Part shown: piece by piece, positions 13,682 to 14,351 of the stretch
Position numbering within the stretch: the first letter of the stretch is position 1
Layout: each line of letters begins with the position of its first letter
Origin: Clostridia bacterium
Lineage (GTDB): Bacteria; Bacillota; Clostridia; Peptostreptococcales; Anaerovoracaceae
Length of the DNA stretch: 14,351 bases
Direction of reading: 5' to 3'
NCBI GenBank assembly: GCA_024682015.1
Contig: JAIKZT010000221.1
Coordinates: 1-14,351, forward strand
Made by a program: the position numbers and the translations under genes
Notes under the pieces: generated by a model
Database searches by the model: none
What the model saw: the letters and a program-made list of their open reading frames with translations, nothing else
Told to the model about the DNA's origin: nothing

Positions 13682-14351
13682 ATGCCGTAGAAGGAGCAGG
13701 CGTTCCGGAAGGTGGTCTCGGCGACGGTCTCGAGGGGCAGACCCTTGATCTCGGCGAACTTCTTCGCGACTTCTTCCACGTGCACGGGCGTGTTCGTCTG
13801 GCCGCGGAAGGGCACGGGCGCCATGTAGGGCGAATCCGTTTCCACGAACAGGTGCTCCAAGGGCACGGTCTGCACGACTTCCACGGGCCGGCGGGCGTTC
13901 TTGAACGTGACGGGCCCTGCCAGCGAAATGTCCGCGCCCAGCTTTACGTACTGGCGCGCCAGCTCCGCGCTGCCGGAAAAGCAGTGGATCACCACGCGGT
14001 TGCGCCCGAACACGCCCGCATCCTTCAGGATCCGCATCGTGTCTTCTTCGGCTTCCCGCGAATGGATGATGATGGGCCAGCCGCCCTCCTTCGCCGCCGA
14101 CAGCTGCGCCGCGAACCAGTGCTGCTGCACGTCCCGCGGCGAGAAGTCGTAATGGTAGTCCAGACCGATCTCGCCCCAGGCGACCACCTTCGGCCGGCTC
14201 ATCAGAGAGACGATGCGCTCCAGCTGAGCCTCGTCAAAATCCTTGGCCTCGTGAGGATGGCAACCCGCCGCCGCGTATACGAAATCGTATGTTTCAGCGG
14301 TTTCGGCGCACTTCAGCGACGTCGCCAGGTCGGATCCCACATCCGTGCAAA
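13678..14351 (-). CDS. tatD: TatD-family metal-dependent hydrolase, 5' end beyond window
   Basis: Partial gene: the frame is open to the last base of the window. TatD proteins are TIM-barrel metalloenzymes with DNase activity reported for several members. Visible metal and active-site motifs are GCHPHEA, GEIGLDYHYD (Glu), IIHSREAEEDT (His), IHCFSGSAELA (His) and VETDSPYMAP (Asp), in the family order, ending FRNACSFYGI. The N-terminal 35-40 residues with the HxHxD motif are missing. The frame continues upstream of the GTG at 14338-14340 as CTDVGSDLATS, which fits the conserved VGTD/VGSD strand of TatD, so that GTG is an internal valine and not the start. Confidence 0.95.
   Translation of the reverse strand, partial: CTDVGSDLATSLKCAETAETYDFVYAAAGCHPHEAKDFDEAQLERIVSLMSRPKVVAWGEIGLDYHYDFSPRDVQQHWFAAQLSAAKEGGWPIIIHSREAEEDTMRILKDAGVFGRNRVVIHCFSGSAELARQYVKLGADISLAGPVTFKNARRPVEVVQTVPLEHLFVETDSPYMAPVPFRGQTNTPVHVEEVAKKFAEIKGLPLETVAETTFRNACSFYGI

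Noticed and set aside
14338..14340. GTG as the start of tatD
   Set aside because: The frame stays open upstream and encodes the conserved strand before it, and the HxHxD motif required for the family would be missing.
1..14351. tRNA, rRNA, CRISPR array, insertion sequence or prophage
   Set aside because: No cloverleaf, regularly spaced repeats, transposase, integrase or phage structural gene was recognised anywhere in the window.

Overview
No undescribed defence, CRISPR or mobile system is visible here. The window is a gene-dense piece of a GC-rich chromosome, and every gene I can support lies on the minus strand. It suggests an obligately anaerobic, Gram-positive Clostridia-type bacterium. 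The basis is an oxygen-sensitive ribonucleotide reductase (NrdD) under an apparent NrdR operator, Firmicutes-like clustering of tilS, ftsH, dusB, greA and lysS, strong GGAGG-type ribosome binding sites, and 'GGGGACG..TTCC' extragenic palindromes of a kind often seen in clostridial genomes. The species cannot be read from the sequence.

Read in the direction of transcription (right to left), the right end holds the 3' part of tatD (13678-14351). It is followed by a composite palindrome and terminator, then tilS (12540-13535). A 29-bp palindrome copy lies on each side of tilS, in inverted orientation. After a 138-bp gap comes a tightly packed run ftsH - PucR-type regulator - dusB - greA - lysS (12401 down to 5665). 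Its gaps are -1, 4, 12 and 5 bases, and it ends in a strong intrinsic terminator at 5617-5648. The run joins membrane protein quality control, a regulator, tRNA modification, transcript cleavage and tRNA charging. Its lysS carries an extra C-terminal tRNA-binding domain of the MetRS/Trbp111 type. The hpt gene that separates tilS from ftsH in Bacillus is absent.

Next is an AT-rich spacer (5443-5616) and a lone NodB-fold deacetylase-like gene (4102-5442). A 318-base gap follows, holding a structured inverted-repeat element (3934-4053) and a good sigma-A-type promoter for mscS. The MscS-family channel (2764-3783) and an unrecognised membrane-anchored protein (1579-2760) form a two-gene operon.

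The left end holds the first 477 codons of nrdD. Its upstream region has a near-consensus promoter covered by two NrdR-box-like sites 32 bp apart, then a terminator-like hairpin that would begin almost at the transcription start. The most notable points are the LysRS fusion, the NrdR operator architecture, the palindromes around tilS, the regulator embedded in the housekeeping operon, and the unexplained element at 3934-4053.
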